Source: Acidisoma cellulosilyticum
GTDB lineage: Bacteria; Pseudomonadota; Alphaproteobacteria; Acetobacterales; Acetobacteraceae
Assembly: GCF_020621385.1 (NCBI RefSeq)
Contig: NZ_JAESVA010000002.1
Span: 124,001-188,000, forward strand
Direction: 5' to 3'
Length of the DNA stretch: 64,000 nt
Shown here: piece by piece, positions 8,615 to 17,478 of the stretch
Layout: each line of letters begins with the position of its first letter
Numbering within the stretch: position 1 is the stretch's first letter
Notes under the pieces: model-generated
What the model was told of the DNA's origin: nothing
Databases searched by the model: none
Seen by the model: the letters and a program-made list of their open reading frames with translations, nothing else
Translations under genes and position numbers: made by a program

Positions 8615-9916
8615 TCAGCCGCTAACCTTCTCCAATCCGCACCAGCCGGCGATCAGCAGCGCCAGCGCCTTTGTCACGTCCGTGACGCTTGCAAGATCAA
8701 CCCATTCGTCGATGCCGTGGATATTCTCGCCTTCCGGCCCGTAGCAGGTCGCTTCTGTGCCCTGATACAGCGTGTAGAAACGCGCGTCCGTCAGCGCATG
8801 CATGGCCGTCGGCTGTAGCGTCTCGCCGGTCAGGTCGCGGTGGCAGGCCGAGATCGCCTGCGAAATGCTTTGGCTCGCCGGGAAGATGGCGCCGTCGGCC
8901 ATGAAGCCGCGAAACTGCACATCGACCGTGGTGCCGGCCAGACGCGGATCGGCCGCCACCTTCGCCACCAGCGCTTCGATATCGGCCTTGGTATCGCGGC
9001 AGGAATAGCCGGGCATGACACCGACGCGCATGCCGATGCGCGCGCGGGTCGCGACCGAACTGTTCCATTCCCCACCCTCGATCGTGCCGAAATTGACGTT
9101 GATCGGGTGATTATGGCCGGCATAGGCCGGGTGGCGGCGGTCAGCCTCGTTCATCCGCGCCTCATAGGCGCGGAAGGCTTCCGAGACGATATAGGCGGCC
9201 TCGATGGCATTGATACCGGACAGCTTCTGCGACACATGAACAGGCTTGCCGGTGACGGTGACCCAGGCCCAGACGACGCCGACTTCGGCGGTCAACAGGC
9301 GCTGGCCGGGCTCCGGTATCAGGCAGGCATCCGGCTTGGGCAGCGCCTGCATCACCGCGAGCGCGCCATTGCCGGTGCATTCCTCCTCAATGACGGCGGC
9401 CATCTGCAATTCGGCGGCCGGCTGAAAACCGGCCTCCCGCAGGGCGGCATAGGCCATGAGATAGGAGACGACGCCGGCCTTCATGTCGCAGGCGCCGCGA
9501 CCATATAGGCGTCCGTCCCGCACCGAAGGCTCGAAAGGCGGTGTCGTCCATAGATCGGCCGCGCCCACCGGCACGACATCGATATGCCCTTGCAGCATCA
9601 GGCTGCGGCCGAGCCTTTCGCGCGGGGTATGGATGGCGACGACATTGTCCCGGCCCGCTGCGTAGGGGATCAAGGGCGGGGAGAGACCGGGATGGTCCGC
9701 CAGCGCCGCCGGATCCACGCCGACGCGCCTCGGCGACAGGCCAAGCTCGCCGTAGATTTCGGCCATATCCGCAAGGCAACTGGCTTCGTCACCCAGCAGG
9801 CTCGGGTGACGCACCAGCCGGGACAAGGTTTCGGTGGAGCGCGCCTGCAACCCCTCGACCGCCTGGAGGATGGCGCGTTTCGCGCCGGGGTCGATCGGCA
9901 GAAGGCTGTCGCTCAT
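8615..9916 (-). CDS. M20-family deacylase, ArgE/DapE type
   Basis: A 433-residue zinc-dependent amidohydrolase of the ArgE/DapE/ACY1 group. The metal-binding motifs are LQGHIDVVPVG, GRGACDMKAG with the bridging Asp, and the catalytic EEECTGNGA. The lid domain lies in the middle (about 210-330). It would hydrolyse an N-acyl amino acid or dipeptide-like amide. It sits 19 bp downstream of the efflux outer-membrane gene on the same strand. Substrate is not assignable. Confidence 0.88.
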   Translation of the reverse strand: MSDSLLPIDPGAKRAILQAVEGLQARSTETLSRLVRHPSLLGDEASCLADMAEIYGELGLSPRRVGVDPAALADHPGLSPPLIPYAAGRDNVVAIHTPRERLGRSLMLQGHIDVVPVGAADLWTTPPFEPSVRDGRLYGRGACDMKAGVVSYLMAYAALREAGFQPAAELQMAAVIEEECTGNGALAVMQALPKPDACLIPEPGQRLLTAEVGVVWAWVTVTGKPVHVSQKLSGINAIEAAYIVSEAFRAYEARMNEADRRHPAYAGHNHPINVNFGTIEGGEWNSSVATRARIGMRVGVMPGYSCRDTKADIEALVAKVAADPRLAGTTVDVQFRGFMADGAIFPASQSISQAISACHRDLTGETLQPTAMHALTDARFYTLYQGTEATCYGPEGENIHGIDEWVDLASVTDVTKALALLIAGWCGLEKVSG

Positions 9917-9935
9917 CGGTGGAGATGGTCCTTAA

Positions 9936-11504
9936 CTAGCTCGCATTGCCCTGGGTGATGGCCGTCTTGATGGTCTGGCCGATGGAGGCATTGGGCTCGG
10001 CCTCCATTGCCGGCGTCGGGAAAGCGTCTTCCCAACCGCCGCCGAGCGCCAGATACAGCGAGACGAGATCGGTCGAAACCGCCGCCGTGCTGTCCTCATA
10101 TTCGCGCGCACTGGACAGCACGCTCTGCTGTGCATTCAGCACGTCGATATAGGTCGCGATGCCTTCCGTGTAGCGTTGCTGGGCGAGCGCGAAGGCCTTC
10201 TGATCGGCCAGAACGGCGCGGCCGAGCAGCACGCGGCGCTGCTGCTCCTTGTCGTAATTTGTCAGCGCGGTATCGACATCCGAGAAGGCCGTCAGCACGG
10301 CCTTGTCATAGGCGATCATCGCTTCCTTCTGTTGTTGCTTGCGCAGATGCAGCGTCTCGACCAGCTTGCCGCCCTGGAAGATGGGGACCGAGACCATGCC
10401 GCCCAGGACGTAGGTGCGGGCGGCGGTGGTGAACAGATCCTGCGTCGCGCCGGATTGGATGCCGAAGAAGCCGAGCAGGTCGAAGGTCGGGAAGAAACTG
10501 GCGACGGCGACGCCGATATTGGCCGTCGCCTCGTGCAGATTGGCTTCCGCCTCCATCACGTCTGGGCGGCGGCGCAGCAGGTCGGACGGCAGGCCGACCG
10601 GCACGATGGCCGGGGTCGGCGGCACAACTTCCGGCGTATCAAGTTCGGCCGCCAAGGCACGCGGCCCCTCGCCCAGCAGCAGGCTCAGCGCGTTGATATA
10701 TTGCGCGACGGACTGTTCAGAGGTCGGCACCGTCGCTTCCGTCGTCGTCAGCTGGGCCTGTTCCTGCGCGACGTCGAGCTGGTCGGTGAGGCCGGCATTG
10801 GCGCGCTGCTGCGTCAGGTTCAGCAGGTTCTGCGCCGTGCGCACATTGTCCTGCGCGATCTTCAGCTGCATCTGGGCATTGCGCATCTGCAGATAGTCGC
10901 GCGCAACCTCCGCCATCATCTGAATGACCGTGCCGCGCCGATCGATTTCCTGCGCCTGGATGGCAGCATTGCCGGCTTCGACCTGACGGCGGACCTTACC
11001 CCACAGATCGACGGTCCAAGTCGCGTCGAACCCGTATTGGTAGAGCGACAGCGGGTTGATGTCGCCGGAGGAACCCGAACTGCCTGAGCTTGAACTGCTG
11101 CTGCCGAGGGAGAACTTGTCGCTGGGCTTGATATCGGCGGCCGTAACATTGCCGCTGACGGTCGGGAAAAAGGCCGAGGCGGTGACGCCGGCATTGGACC
11201 GCGCTTCCGCCACGCGCACCGTCGCCGTCAGCACATCGAGATTCTGCGCCACGGCGCGCTGTTCCAGCGAATTCAGCTCGGGGTCGTTGAAGCTTTGCCA
11301 CCATTCGACCTGGATCGGTGCGACCTGCGGCTGGCTGCGCCCTGTGGCCGAGGCACGGCCGTCCAGGAAGGAGGACGGGTCATAGGGTGGGGTCGGGTGC
11401 TTGAAGTCCGGCCCCATCGTGCAGCCGGCCACCGCCAGCATCAGAACCGACGAAATCAGCGGTCGTGAGAAGGCCAGCCGTTTCTTGCGAAGGGCTCGTC
11501 TCAT
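9936..11504 (-). CDS. RND efflux outer-membrane factor (NodT/OprM type lipoprotein)
   Basis: A 522-residue TolC-like outer-membrane channel. The N-terminus MRRALRKK plus a hydrophobic run ending VAGCTMGPDF is a lipoprotein signal with lipobox Cys. Duplicated coiled-coil hairpins follow (GLTDQLDVAQEQAQL; TYIDVLNAQQSVLSS). Starting at 11504 gives the proper signal; ATG 11534 adds ten residues before it. No membrane-fusion or inner-membrane pump gene is adjacent, so the partner is elsewhere. A TetR gene is divergent, and a palindrome just upstream suggests repression by it. A Ser/Gly-rich insert near residue 145 is low complexity. Confidence 0.92.
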   Translation of the reverse strand: MRRALRKKRLAFSRPLISSVLMLAVAGCTMGPDFKHPTPPYDPSSFLDGRASATGRSQPQVAPIQVEWWQSFNDPELNSLEQRAVAQNLDVLTATVRVAEARSNAGVTASAFFPTVSGNVTAADIKPSDKFSLGSSSSSSGSSGSSGDINPLSLYQYGFDATWTVDLWGKVRRQVEAGNAAIQAQEIDRRGTVIQMMAEVARDYLQMRNAQMQLKIAQDNVRTAQNLLNLTQQRANAGLTDQLDVAQEQAQLTTTEATVPTSEQSVAQYINALSLLLGEGPRALAAELDTPEVVPPTPAIVPVGLPSDLLRRRPDVMEAEANLHEATANIGVAVASFFPTFDLLGFFGIQSGATQDLFTTAARTYVLGGMVSVPIFQGGKLVETLHLRKQQQKEAMIAYDKAVLTAFSDVDTALTNYDKEQQRRVLLGRAVLADQKAFALAQQRYTEGIATYIDVLNAQQSVLSSAREYEDSTAAVSTDLVSLYLALGGGWEDAFPTPAMEAEPNASIGQTIKTAITQGNAS

Positions 11505-11542
11505 GTCTTGGGCCACCAGAGCCGCTCCTGCCATGCGCTTTG

Positions 11543-11557
11543 ACCGAACGGTTCGGT
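11543..11557. promoter_or_regulatory. TetR operator palindrome
   Basis: ACCGAAC-G-GTTCGGT is a perfect 7-bp dyad with a one-base centre, lying between the divergent efflux channel and TetR genes. This size and base pattern is typical of TetR/AcrR operators. The TetR product at 11613 is the obvious ligand. Confidence 0.75.
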
Positions 11558-11612
11558 TAGCCGCTTGTATGATAGAAAGGGTGCGGCCATTGTCAAACCA
11601 CGCGCAGGATGA

Positions 11613-12302
11613 ATGAACGTGGACCTAGCCGGTAACTCTCATAAGTTTGATATCACTTCTCCTCCCGACCGCGGGGGTGACGCGCTGTCGCCGGAGCGAC
11701 GACGCGCCATCGTCGATGGCGCCGGCCGGGTCTTTGCCCGCGACGGGTATGAGGGCGCCAGCATGGCCGATATCGCGCGGGAAGTGGGCGTGTCCAAAGG
11801 CACCCTGTACAATTATTTCCCCAGCAAAGCCGCGCTTTTCAGCGGGTTCATCTCCAACGGCTGCGATGAGACGCTGAAGCATATTCTGACGATCGCGCCG
11901 CCCGAGAATACGCCCGAGGAGACGCTGCGCCGCGTCGCCGTCGCGGTGATGGAGATGATGCTGTCGCCCTTCCGTCAGGCCATCTATCGCATGGTGATGT
12001 CGGAGGCTTTGAAATTTCCGGAACTCGCCCGTGCCTTCTTCGAAGCCGGCCCCAGCCGGGCGCTGAACTACCTCTCGACCTGGCTGCGACAGGAGGCCGG
12101 GCGCGGCCGTTTGCTGGTGCCGGACCCTGATTTCGCGGCAGAGCAGTTTTTTGCGCTCTGTCAGACCAAGCTCGTCATGCGCTCGCGCCTGCGGCTGATC
12201 GAAACCGCCGATCCGGCAGAGGTAGATCGTGTCGTCGATGGTGCGATTGGCGTTTTTCTGAAAGCCTATGCGGCGCCGCGTTTGGAGGATCGAAATTCAT
12301 GA
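11613..12302 (+). CDS. TetR-family transcriptional regulator
   Basis: A 229-residue repressor. The TetR DNA-binding domain spans about residues 27-75 (ASMADIAREVGVSKGTLYNYFPSK is the recognition helix region), followed by a C-terminal TetR_C-like ligand domain. It is divergent from the efflux channel gene, with a palindromic operator between them, and very likely represses efflux and itself. Its TGA overlaps the next ATG by four bases, so it is translationally coupled to the following M20 peptidase. Confidence 0.92.
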   Translation: MNVDLAGNSHKFDITSPPDRGGDALSPERRRAIVDGAGRVFARDGYEGASMADIAREVGVSKGTLYNYFPSKAALFSGFISNGCDETLKHILTIAPPENTPEETLRRVAVAVMEMMLSPFRQAIYRMVMSEALKFPELARAFFEAGPSRALNYLSTWLRQEAGRGRLLVPDPDFAAEQFFALCQTKLVMRSRLRLIETADPAEVDRVVDGAIGVFLKAYAAPRLEDRNS

Positions 12303-13714
12303 CATTGACCTACGACCCGACCCCTGAGGTTCTGGCCGAAATCGACCGCAGCCAGGACGAAGCCCGGCACAGGCTGTTCGATTTCCTGGCGATCCCCAGC
12401 ATCAGCGCCCAGCCTGACCATGCCGGCGATTGCGCTGCCGCCGCGCGCTGGCTAGCCCATGAATTCGCCTCCGTCGGCTTCGCGACCGAAATGCGCCAGA
12501 CGCCCGGCCATCCGATCGTGGTCGGCCATTATCCGGGGCCGGACGGCGTCGACCCAGCCTCCCTCCCCCATATCCTGTTCTACGGCCATTACGATGTGCA
12601 GCCGGCCGATCCGCTGGATTTGTGGGAAAGCCCGCCTTTCGAGCCGCAGCTGGTGCCGGGGCCGCAGGGGCCACGCATCGTCGCGCGCGGGGCGGTGGAC
12701 GATAAGGGGCAGGTCGCCTGTTTTCTGTGGGCCTGCCGTGCCTGGTACAACACGACCGGCGGTCTGCCGATTCGCGTCACCTTGCTTCTGGAAGGCGAGG
12801 AAGAGGTCGGCTCCGCCAATCTTGAGGCTTTCATTGCAGCCAATAAAAGCCTGCTGAAAGCCGATGTCGCGCTGATCAGCGATACCGGCATGTGGGACCG
12901 CACGACGCCTGCGCTGACCACCCGGTTGCGCGGGATGGTCTATACGCAGATCGATCTGGTCGGGCCGGACAAGGACCTGCATTCCGGCATGTATGGCGGT
13001 GCGGCGCTGAACCCGATCAATGCGCTGACGAAGATTTTGGGCGACCTGCATGACGATCAGGGCCGCGTGCAGATCCCGGGCTTCTACAAGGGTGTCGATG
13101 AATTGCCGCCGTCGCTGGCAGCGCAATGGGCCGGGCTCGGCTTCGATGAACCCGCGATGCTGGCCTCGATCGGCCTGACCGACCCCGCCGGCGAGACCGG
13201 ACGCTCGGCGCTGGAACGGATGTGGGCGCGGCCGACGGCCGATCTCAACGGTATCTGGGGTGGCTATATCGGGGCCGGGGCAAAGACCGTCATCGCTTCC
13301 CACGCTCATGCCAAGCTGTCGTTCCGCCTTGTGGGGAAACAGGACCCGGCCGCCATCATGGCCGGGTTGAAACAGTTCCTGGCCGAGCGCACGCCGGCCG
13401 GCGCACAGATTAAGGTGCAGGATTTCGGCGGTAATCCAGCGGTGGAGGTCTCGACCGAGGGGCCCTTCATCGCGGCGGCCGAGGCAGCCTTGTCCGAGGA
13501 ATACGGCAAGGCGCCGGTGCTGATGGGCTGCGGCGGCTCCATTCCCGTCGTGGGCACCTTGAAGGCCCAACTCGGCTTGGACACCATTCTGATGGGTTTC
13601 GGCCTGGACGACGATCAGGTGCATAGTCCGAACGAGAAATTCGAATGGTCCTGCTATCTGGGCGGCGCGCGCAGCCATGCCCGCCTGTTGGCGAAACTCG
13701 CCGCGCTTCGCTGA
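12299..13714 (+). CDS. M20-family dipeptidase
   Basis: A 471-residue zinc metallopeptidase of the M20/CPG2-like dipeptidase group. Motifs in order: FYGHYDVQPA, GAVDDKGQ with the bridging Asp, and LLEGEEEVGS with the catalytic Glu. The lid domain is at about 210-390, and HSPNE near the C-terminus supplies a metal ligand. Family members cleave short peptides. It overlaps the TetR gene by ATGA, an odd partnership for a peptidase. Confidence 0.9.
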   Translation: MTLTYDPTPEVLAEIDRSQDEARHRLFDFLAIPSISAQPDHAGDCAAAARWLAHEFASVGFATEMRQTPGHPIVVGHYPGPDGVDPASLPHILFYGHYDVQPADPLDLWESPPFEPQLVPGPQGPRIVARGAVDDKGQVACFLWACRAWYNTTGGLPIRVTLLLEGEEEVGSANLEAFIAANKSLLKADVALISDTGMWDRTTPALTTRLRGMVYTQIDLVGPDKDLHSGMYGGAALNPINALTKILGDLHDDQGRVQIPGFYKGVDELPPSLAAQWAGLGFDEPAMLASIGLTDPAGETGRSALERMWARPTADLNGIWGGYIGAGAKTVIASHAHAKLSFRLVGKQDPAAIMAGLKQFLAERTPAGAQIKVQDFGGNPAVEVSTEGPFIAAAEAALSEEYGKAPVLMGCGGSIPVVGTLKAQLGLDTILMGFGLDDDQVHSPNEKFEWSCYLGGARSHARLLAKLAALR

Positions 13715-13811
13715 GGATACCGCAATCTATCGCGTCGCGGTTGCCGAGAGCGCCGTGGCGCGATAAGCCGGATCGACTAAGGTTTCCAATCCGGTGAGCC
13801 AGGAGCGTCTT

Positions 13812-14183
13812 ATGCTGCGTCAATCCCTATCGATCATGGTGGCGTCTCTGGGTCTTGCCTTCGCGCTTGCCCCTGCCCTGGTGACGCCGGCCGCGGCCCA
13901 GTCGATGCAGACCTATCTGCCGCGCCGCCTGACCGGCAGTGACATGAAGATCCTCTCCTATGAAGCGGGCAAGCTGGGGCCGCAGGGACCGCAAAAGGAA
14001 AGCTGGAAGAACCCTAAGACGGGCAATTCCGGCACCGTCACCTTCCTGCGCCAGTATCACAAGTCGGGCATGGAATGCCGCGGCTTCCGCTACACCTTCC
14101 ATACCGGCACGGCCCAGGATGGCCTGCCCTATAAGCTGAACTGGTGCGAGCGCAGCCCCGGCGACTGGGCGATCGCGAACTGA
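13812..14183 (+). CDS. Secreted RT0821/Lpp0805-like surface protein
   Basis: A 123-residue protein with a cleavable signal peptide (hydrophobic stretch to about residue 29, cleavage near AAAQS). The C-terminal half (NPKTGNSGTV, MECRGFRYTF, NWCERSPGDW) resembles the RT0821/Lpp0805 outer-surface domain with its two conserved Cys. ATG 13812 is chosen because AGGAGCG precedes it; a GTG six codons earlier has no such site. It stands alone and is followed by a good terminator. Function is unknown. Confidence 0.7.
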   Translation: MLRQSLSIMVASLGLAFALAPALVTPAAAQSMQTYLPRRLTGSDMKILSYEAGKLGPQGPQKESWKNPKTGNSGTVTFLRQYHKSGMECRGFRYTFHTGTAQDGLPYKLNWCERSPGDWAIAN

Positions 14184-14211
14184 TCACGGGTCATAGGACC
14201 GGCTGACAGGA

Positions 14212-14247
14212 CCGGCGCGGCTTCTTCGCGCCGGTTTTTGCGTTTTT
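14212..14247 (+). terminator. Rho-independent terminator
   Basis: CCGGCGCG (14212-14219) pairs with CGCGCCGG (14227-14234) around a 7-base loop, followed by TTTTTGCGTTTTT. It ends the secreted-protein gene. Confidence 0.88.
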
Positions 14248-14369
14248 AAGCGCCTTGGCCCTGTTCAGCCTGTCTCTCCGCGCTATCCTCTGACCCGTGA
14301 CGGCCGATTGTGCCGTCCCCGCAGATCAAAACCAAAAAATGCGGGATTGTTCGGGAGGGTTTCGGCTTC

Positions 14370-15137
14370 ATGGCTTACACGATCGATCTGAGCGGCCGTT
14401 TTGCGCTGGTGACCGGTGGCACGCGCGGCATTGGCCTTGCCGCCGCCCGCCGCCTCGGCGAAGCCGGTGCGCGTGTCGTCATTACTGGGCGGGATGAGGC
14501 AGCCGGTGCGGCGGCCTTGCGGGATTTCGCGGCGGCCGGCATTTCCGCCAGCTTTCAGCGCCTTGACGTGACGTCAGAAGATGACATCACCCGTGTTATC
14601 GGCACCATAGCGGCCGATACCGGGATCGATATCCTGGTCAATAGCGCGGGTGTCGCGGCCCATTGCAATACGGAGGACACGGACCCCGCGCATTGGGATT
14701 ATTTGATGAATACCAATTTGCGCGGCACTTATCAGTGCTGCCGGGAAGCGCTGCGCCATATGGCGGCACGCGGACAAGGCGGCAGCATCGTCAATATCGG
14801 CTCGATCTCGGGCATTGTTTCCAACGTGCCGCAGAATCAGGCTGTGTACAATGCGTCGAAGGCGGCGGTGCATATGCTGACCAAGTCGCTGGCCAGCGAA
14901 TTCGCCAACCGGCGTATCCGGGTGAACGCCATCGCCCCAGGCTATATCCGCACCGAAATGACGCAAGGCGGGCTCGACAATCCGGAATGGTCGAAGATCT
15001 GGCTGGACATGACGCCGATGCGCCGTCCGGGCGAGGCCGATGAAGTTGCTCAGGCAACTCTGTTTCTCGCGTCCGACGCGGCGAGCTATATTACCGGTGA
15101 AGTCCTCACGATCGACGGTGGCTATACGACGCGTTGA
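14370..15137 (+). CDS. SDR-family oxidoreductase
   Basis: A 255-residue classical short-chain dehydrogenase. Motifs: TGGTRGIG cofactor loop, NSAG, catalytic Ser in GSISG and YNASK carrying catalytic Tyr and Lys. The start at 14370 is preceded by GGGAGGG; an upstream in-frame ATG at 14310 adds a poor N-terminus. Substrate unknown; 3-oxoacyl or sugar-alcohol substrates are usual. A dispersed repeat follows about 70 bp downstream. Confidence 0.9.
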   Translation: MAYTIDLSGRFALVTGGTRGIGLAAARRLGEAGARVVITGRDEAAGAAALRDFAAAGISASFQRLDVTSEDDITRVIGTIAADTGIDILVNSAGVAAHCNTEDTDPAHWDYLMNTNLRGTYQCCREALRHMAARGQGGSIVNIGSISGIVSNVPQNQAVYNASKAAVHMLTKSLASEFANRRIRVNAIAPGYIRTEMTQGGLDNPEWSKIWLDMTPMRRPGEADEVAQATLFLASDAASYITGEVLTIDGGYTTR

Positions 15138-15206
15138 GGGTTCGGACATCCGGGCAGGTGTGTGGACCGGTCAACCGGACCACATGCCCGTCCGCTCGAT
15201 AGGCTG

Positions 15207-15363
15207 GAGTCTGCCGGGTTTTAACTGAAGCTTGTCCCTAATATCGTCATGCCCGGCCCCAGAGCCGGGCATCCATTCGTTGGGGCGCCCAAGGACTGGA
15301 TGACCGGGTCAAGCCCGGCCATGACGGGGCAAGGGGTCGTTTCCACCTAAACCTGACGGACTC
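15207..15363. repeat. MITE-like element, family A copy 2
   Basis: This 157-bp element begins GAGTCTGCCGGGTTTTAA and ends AAACCTGACGGACTC followed by TA. Its interior (about 15245-15330) is a long imperfect hairpin built on CGTCATGCCCGGC and its complement, a motif dispersed widely in alphaproteobacterial genomes and also seen at 41.5 kb. The right end plus TA forms the TAG stop of the minus-strand HTH gene. Confidence 0.65.
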
Positions 15364-15674
15364 TAGTCGCGCGCCCGAGCCGCTGCGGCGACCAGTTCCG
15401 GTTCACGTTCGATGACACGCAGCAGCAGACGCGCGGCGGGATCCGGCTCCCGCCGACCTTGCTCCCAGTTATTGAGTGTCGCGGCGGGGATACCGAAACG
15501 CTCTTCAAACGCCTTGGCGCTGCGGGCAACTTTGCGGCGGATAGCCTTGACGCGTTCGGGCGGCATGGGGTTGATGCTTGCGATCTCCAGTTCGATCTCG
15601 CCGCGCTTCCAGGCCCGAACATCTTCCAGGGCTTCGACCAGCGCCTGTCCAAGATCTTATCCTTCCTCAGCCAT
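15363..15674 (-). pseudogene. XRE/YiaG-like HTH regulator (antitoxin-like) with early nonsense codon
   Basis: From ATG 15674 the frame reads MAEEG then TAA (15657-15659), then continues open and family-like (DLGQALVEALEDVRAWKRGE) to a TAG at 15363-15365. The C-terminal half carries a good HTH (FGIPAATLNNWEQGRREPDP). Relatives are solitary or toxin-linked regulators of about 100 residues, so the TAA looks like one point mutation breaking the gene. Translation from internal ATG 15566 would give a 67-residue protein retaining the HTH. No toxin gene is adjacent: the upstream 71 bp leads straight to the sugar transferase end. The stop codon is donated by the abutting repeat. Confidence 0.7.
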
Positions 15675-15745
15675 CACCCTGTTCTTCCATTATGCGTCAT
15701 AGGTGTTTTCGTTGCTCGGGTGTCAGATCCGACGACCCTGCCTCA

Positions 15746-17230
15746 TCATACTCCCTCGCCTCTCAACACGGCGCGGATCGTGAGCACGAGAATGCGGAGG
15801 TCGAACCCCAGCGACCAATGCGCGATATAATGCAGGTCATGCGCGATGCGGCGGCGGAGCTTGTCCACGGTATTCGTCTCACCGCGCCAGCCGCAGACCT
15901 GCGCCCAGCCGGTCATGCCCGGTTTGACGCGATGGCGCGCCGCGTAACCGGCGGCCGCCTCGCTGAACGGCAGGCCCCCGGCCTCGGTGCCGAGCGCATG
16001 CGGCCGGGGACCGACCAGGGACATCGACCCTTCCACGACATTGATCAGCTGCGGCAGTTCATCCAGGCTGGTCCGGCGCAGGAAGCGGCCGAGGCGCGTC
16101 ACCCGCCGATCCCCCACCACTGCCTGACGCACGCCGCCGGCATCCCCTGCCTCGATCCGCATGGTGCGGAATTTCCGAACCGGAATGACGCGGCGGTTAA
16201 GGCCCAGGCGCGGCTGGACGAACAGGACCGGTCCCTTGGACGACAGGCGGATTGCCAAGGCAATCAGCAGCATCGGGGGCGCCGCCAATATCAACAGCGG
16301 CAGGCCGAGACATAGATCCTCGGCGCGCTTCACCACAGCCTGGATACCCGCCATCGGCTTGTCGCGCAGCGGCACGAAGGGACAACCGCCAAGGGTCGAA
16401 AGCCGTGCGCCCGCCGCGTAGAAGCGCGCGGCATCCGGCGGCGCCAGCCAGATATCGGCGGCGACACCGGCCATCAGCCGATCGATCGCGGCGATGCTCC
16501 GGCCGGCGGTCTCCGGCAGGGCGATCAGCAGCAGATCGGCGTCCCCCCGTTCCAGCATGGCACGTGCGTCGCGCAAGCTGGGCAGAACCGGCGCCGGCGC
16601 GACGACCGTGTGACAGTTGCGGTCCTCGTCACGCGATGCGATCTCCAACACGCCGCAAAGTTGCAACAATCCGCCGGGCAGGATGACAGGACCAAGCCGC
16701 CGCAGCCCGGCCCGGTCCGCCACCAGCACCGCCCGACGCATAGGTGCCCGCTCCTTGGCGCTTAGCAGGATGGCTTCCAGCCGTGGTCGGGTGAGCATGA
16801 TCAGCGATGGCGCCGTCACGCTCCAGCTGAACAGCCAATTGCGGTTGATGACCAGGATACCGTCGGGCAAGGATGGGGCCGCGACCGGCCAAAGCGTCAT
16901 GAAGCCTTCCCACATCAGCAGCATCAGCAGCATCAGCGCGAAGGATTGGGCGATGGTGAACAGCAGGCGCATCTGCCGGCTGCCGCTGCCTTCACGGTAA
17001 AAGCCCTGGGCGTGGAGCAGGACGAGCCCCAGGGCAGCCGTACCCAGGATGACCAGCATCGCCCGCAGCGTCTGCCCGGCATGGGATGCCGGGTTCAGGC
17101 TACGGCAGGCGAGCCCGGTCGCGATGATGCCGAAAGCATCCCAGGCACCGAGAAGAACGGCCGGGTGACGCGCGAAAAGGCGCTGCGGGCCGGCGCCGGG
17201 GGCAGCGATGTCGCGGCGGGAAAGCTCCAT
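15746..17230 (-). CDS. Exopolysaccharide polyprenyl-phosphate sugar transferase
   Basis: A 494-residue polyisoprenyl-phosphate hexose-1-phosphate transferase of the WbaP/GumD type. It has four or five N-terminal membrane segments, a central nucleotide-binding-like region (about 150-280), another membrane helix near 300, and the catalytic bacterial sugar transferase domain (about 290-490; [28 protein letters not shown]). It starts repeat-unit assembly of an exopolysaccharide by loading the first sugar on undecaprenyl phosphate. No other polysaccharide gene is adjacent, so it is an isolated initiator. Confidence 0.92.
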   Translation of the reverse strand: MELSRRDIAAPGAGPQRLFARHPAVLLGAWDAFGIIATGLACRSLNPASHAGQTLRAMLVILGTAALGLVLLHAQGFYREGSGSRQMRLLFTIAQSFALMLLMLLMWEGFMTLWPVAAPSLPDGILVINRNWLFSWSVTAPSLIMLTRPRLEAILLSAKERAPMRRAVLVADRAGLRRLGPVILPGGLLQLCGVLEIASRDEDRNCHTVVAPAPVLPSLRDARAMLERGDADLLLIALPETAGRSIAAIDRLMAGVAADIWLAPPDAARFYAAGARLSTLGGCPFVPLRDKPMAGIQAVVKRAEDLCLGLPLLILAAPPMLLIALAIRLSSKGPVLFVQPRLGLNRRVIPVRKFRTMRIEAGDAGGVRQAVVGDRRVTRLGRFLRRTSLDELPQLINVVEGSMSLVGPRPHALGTEAGGLPFSEAAAGYAARHRVKPGMTGWAQVCGWRGETNTVDKLRRRIAHDLHYIAHWSLGFDLRILVLTIRAVLRGEGV

Positions 17231-17376
17231 GGTCGCGCGCGAGCCCCTGTCCCAAATCCATACCGCTGCGCGTTCAATGCCCTATATTTGTTTCGAAATC
17301 GAATCAATAATGTCTTGATGAGCCAAGTCACCCGCACCAGGTTTGCGCGGGTGCCTGATCTTGGTTGTTCGACTTA

Positions 17377-17478
17377 GAGCGTTTCCTGCTCGCTCACGCT
17401 CACAGGCGCCGCTCTATATTATTGTTTTTGCGCGCATCTTCACCCGGTCAGATGAGTCCATCTGACCGGGATTTGCTC
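17377..17478. repeat. MITE-like element, family B copy 1 (102 bp)
   Basis: A 102-bp unit starting GAGCGTTTCC and ending TTTGCTC, flanked on both sides by TA (17375-17376, 17479-17480). It contains a perfect 12-bp hairpin, CCCGGTCAGATG around an AGTC loop. I count 92 of 102 bases identical to the copy at 41348. Its right end provides the stop codon of purB. Small size, TA flanks and no coding capacity fit a MITE mobilised by an IS630/mariner-type enzyme; that is inference. Confidence 0.7.
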
